From Hyphomicrobium sp. (GTDB lineage Bacteria; Pseudomonadota; Alphaproteobacteria; Rhizobiales; Hyphomicrobiaceae): a stretch of DNA of 64,000 bases. The translations under genes were made by a program, and so were the position numbers. Each line of letters opens with the position of its first letter. Within the stretch, counting starts at the first letter, position 1. The DNA lies in the NCBI GenBank assembly GCA_016716675.1, contig JADJVG010000006.1, positions 173,257-237,256 on the forward strand, given 5' to 3'. Shown here piece after piece: positions 62,108 to 64,000 of this stretch. The notes below the pieces were generated by a model that saw only the letters and a list, made by a program, of their open reading frames with translations, was not told where the DNA came from and did no database searches.

Positions 62108-64000
62108 ATGATGGACGAGGACGTACAAAGCGCGACGCGGGTACTGGACGCCGGACAGCTTGTGCGTATCGAAAGTGTTCACCGCGGCTTCCTTTATCAG
62201 CATCTTTATGCCGTCGGTTGTTTGCTGAGAGCACAACAGAGCGGTGTGACGGCAGTACTCGTCGAGCGCGATGAGGATATTGAGGTCGTTTGGCCCGATC
62301 GCCGGATCTACGTGCAGGTCAAATCCCGCTCGAAGCCACTCACATGGGCGGACATCGAAAGCGCATTGCAGCGCTTCGATGGAATTCGGAAGGAGCACAG
62401 ATCTGGAGCGCGCGCAGGAACGGCGCAGTTCGTAATTGCGACCAACGCTACACCAGGACCGCAGCTTACTGGGCGCATGATCGCGCAAGACTGGCCAATC
62501 GTGTGTATTCACTGGCCCGCGATGGATTGGGAAATCGATGCTGCACTGCCGCTGCCTCAAGCGGATGTAACAGGAGCACTCGCCGACAGCGCGGAATCGC
62601 CGCCCAGCTGCCGTTTGCACGACTGGCTCCGGAAACATTGGTGTGGAAACTCGCGGGAGCGGTGACGGGCGCATCTGCCGGCAATCCGCCGCGCATCGAT
62701 CATGCGTTCAGGTAGACGAGCTTCTTGCTCTTTTCGAGCAACTGGTCGTTCAGCTTCACGACATTCCTGCGCCTCCTGTCACATATCGTGCACATGCGGA
62801 CGAACCTGCGCTACAGAGCGCCGAGCGCGTCCGGATCATCACAGGCTGGTCGGGGGCCGGCAAGACAGCGTGGTTGGCGCAAGCCGCGGTCCATGCCCAA
62901 GGACACGTGATCTACTTCGATGTCACGGAAACGCCGGGTCCGATAGTCGCGTCATCCGTCGCGCGCGAGGTTGCGGCACGGCTGTTTGGCAAGAAGGGTG
63001 GCGTGCTCGGGGAAGTTCTGCTGCCGGGAGCCACGGGCTCAGAGATTCTGCAACTGATCGGCAAGCGTATCGCAGAGACCGGCGATGACGTCACGATTGT
63101 CATCGACAACGCACATCGCATTCCGCCAAGCGATCTCGTGCGGCTCGTCCACAACGGCGCAGCGTTTGGTTTCGTGCTGCTGTGCCAACCTGACAGGAAT
63201 GTCGCCGAACTTGAAAGTGTGCTCCGCCTCAGAGCCGAGCGGCTGCGTGGTTGGTCGACGGACACCATCGCACGCGAGGCGTCGATGCGGGGCGCGCACG
63301 GTGATTATGTTGCGTTTGCGCGACTTGGTGACGCGACGGGCGGAATGCCACTTTATGTCCAGAACGCCATTGGCATCGCAGCGTCGGAATACGACGGCGA
63401 TATCCGCCGATTGTGCGACGAGCTCGACGCTCAGACGCATGGCGTCGAGACGGCTCAGGAGCTGATCTTGCGCCGGGTGTTTGAGAACTACTCGGAGAAT
63501 GAGCGGCGGGCAGTTGGCGTACTCAGCTTCTGCGACGTGGCTCTCGATCAGGCGGACATGGTGGCGGCCGTCGGAGCGGCGCTCAACTTTAGCGATCGGC
63601 AAGCGATCGGTGCGCTGCGGCAACTCCGATCGCGCGGGTGCATTGAGATCTTCGGTGCGGGCCGAACCAAGATTCACGATTCCATTCGCGTGCTCGGCCG
63701 TGGCTATTTGGCGGAGTGCGGTAGCGACCTCGTGGACGCCGCGCAGGTGGCCTTGCGCGATGCCGTCAAAATCTCCCTACTGCGGGAGTGGGACGTAGCC
63801 AAGGTTCATCTCTACCTCCGCCTGCTGGCGGCAACCGGTGACGTCAATACGCTCTCGCAGCTGGCGAGCGACGAGCTGTTTCACGAGATGGGATTCTTGT
63901 CGGAAACCCTCGGGTTTCTAGATGAGGCTGCCGCATCAGAGGACAATGCCCCGCACGACCGGTTCTGGGCCTTGGATGGTTTGGTGCTGTCGGAGATGAA
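62108..64000 (+). pseudogene. Nuclease-STAND NTPase fusion, two frameshifts, truncated by window end
   Basis: The N-terminal domain (about 1-150) looks like a PD-(D/E)XK nuclease of the DUF4297/Cap4 kind: RGFLYQHLYAVGCLL, then VERDEDIEV and RIYVQVKSRSKPL (acidic residue and Q-x-K). The NTPase that follows has Walker A ITGWSGAGKTAWLA, Walker B VTIVIDNAHRIP, and a winged-helix-like region (QAIGALRQLRSRGCIEIFG), the STAND order. A helical C-terminal region continues past 64000. Two one-base losses near 62597 (AAA as AA) and 62712 (GGG as GG) break it; repairing both gives a continuous chain. It resembles prokaryotic NLR-like antiphage effectors, in which the STAND part senses and the nuclease cuts. 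The sensor domain is outside the window. I chose ATG 62108. Confidence 0.75.

Overview
The window reads as a chromosomal segment of an alphaproteobacterium of the order Hyphomicrobiales (Rhizobiales), possibly a methylotrophic Hyphomicrobium-like lineage. The evidence is the linked rpoN, lptB, lptC/lptA and ribonuclease D block with hpf and ptsN, a class I lysyl-tRNA synthetase, a DUF1150 protein, a PodJ-like polarity protein with Sel1 repeats, the ligase-associated helicase/phosphoesterase pair, and a free-standing PQQ precursor peptide (PqqA). Base composition is GC-rich by eye except in two accessory stretches. The genus is an inference.

Layout. 1-6.8 kb: two envelope glycosyltransferases, an alpha/beta hydrolase, a Pro/Ala-rich exported protein, then three consecutive genes (SDR epimerase, QueG, GST-like) that each carry one frameshift. 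7-14.5 kb: uppP, ptsN, hpf, rpoN, lptB, an LptC-LptA fusion and ribonuclease D, i.e. lipid-carrier recycling, nitrogen-PTS, ribosome hibernation and LPS transport. 14.5-24.5 kb: tRNA-Leu, an NDUFA9-like protein, FkbM methyltransferase, DUF1150, a small heat-shock protein behind a sigma-32-like promoter, orphan pqqA with its own terminator, an ABC-F ATPase, a J-domain protein, a tautomerase, a NagZ-like GH3 enzyme and a solute-binding protein. 24.6-30.6 kb: a membrane glycosyltransferase, then a PiT transporter with an arsenosugar-type ArsM, then an AhpD-like protein, rhodanese and BigR/SqrR-type repressor that share a newly noticed operator, then ferredoxin-NADP reductase.

31-35.8 kb is a lower-GC polysaccharide island (a large two-domain glycosyltransferase and a pyruvyl transferase) ending at tRNA-Gly. 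35.9-59 kb returns to ordinary chromosome: radical SAM enzyme, mscL, acetate-type symporter pair, PodJ-like protein, TauE/SafE and TIGR02186 pair, ligase-associated repair pair, pyrD, a GmrSD-like DUF262/DUF1524 protein, lysS, mepA and msrA. From tRNA-Ser (59.2 kb) to the end is a mobile or defence region: a broken integrase abutting the tRNA, a second compact tyrosine recombinase whose ribosome binding site lies in a hairpin, and a PD-(D/E)XK-like nuclease fused to a STAND NTPase that runs off the window. That last gene is the best candidate for an unusual system.

A cross-cutting feature is the number of disrupted genes. At least nine single-step frameshifts and two in-frame nonsense codons occur in otherwise well conserved genes, and most of the frameshifts can be repaired by lengthening a short homopolymer by one base. 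This looks more like sequencing or assembly error than gene decay, but the nonsense codons do not fit that explanation neatly. Disrupted genes are labelled pseudogene for safety, and the intact reading is described in each entry.
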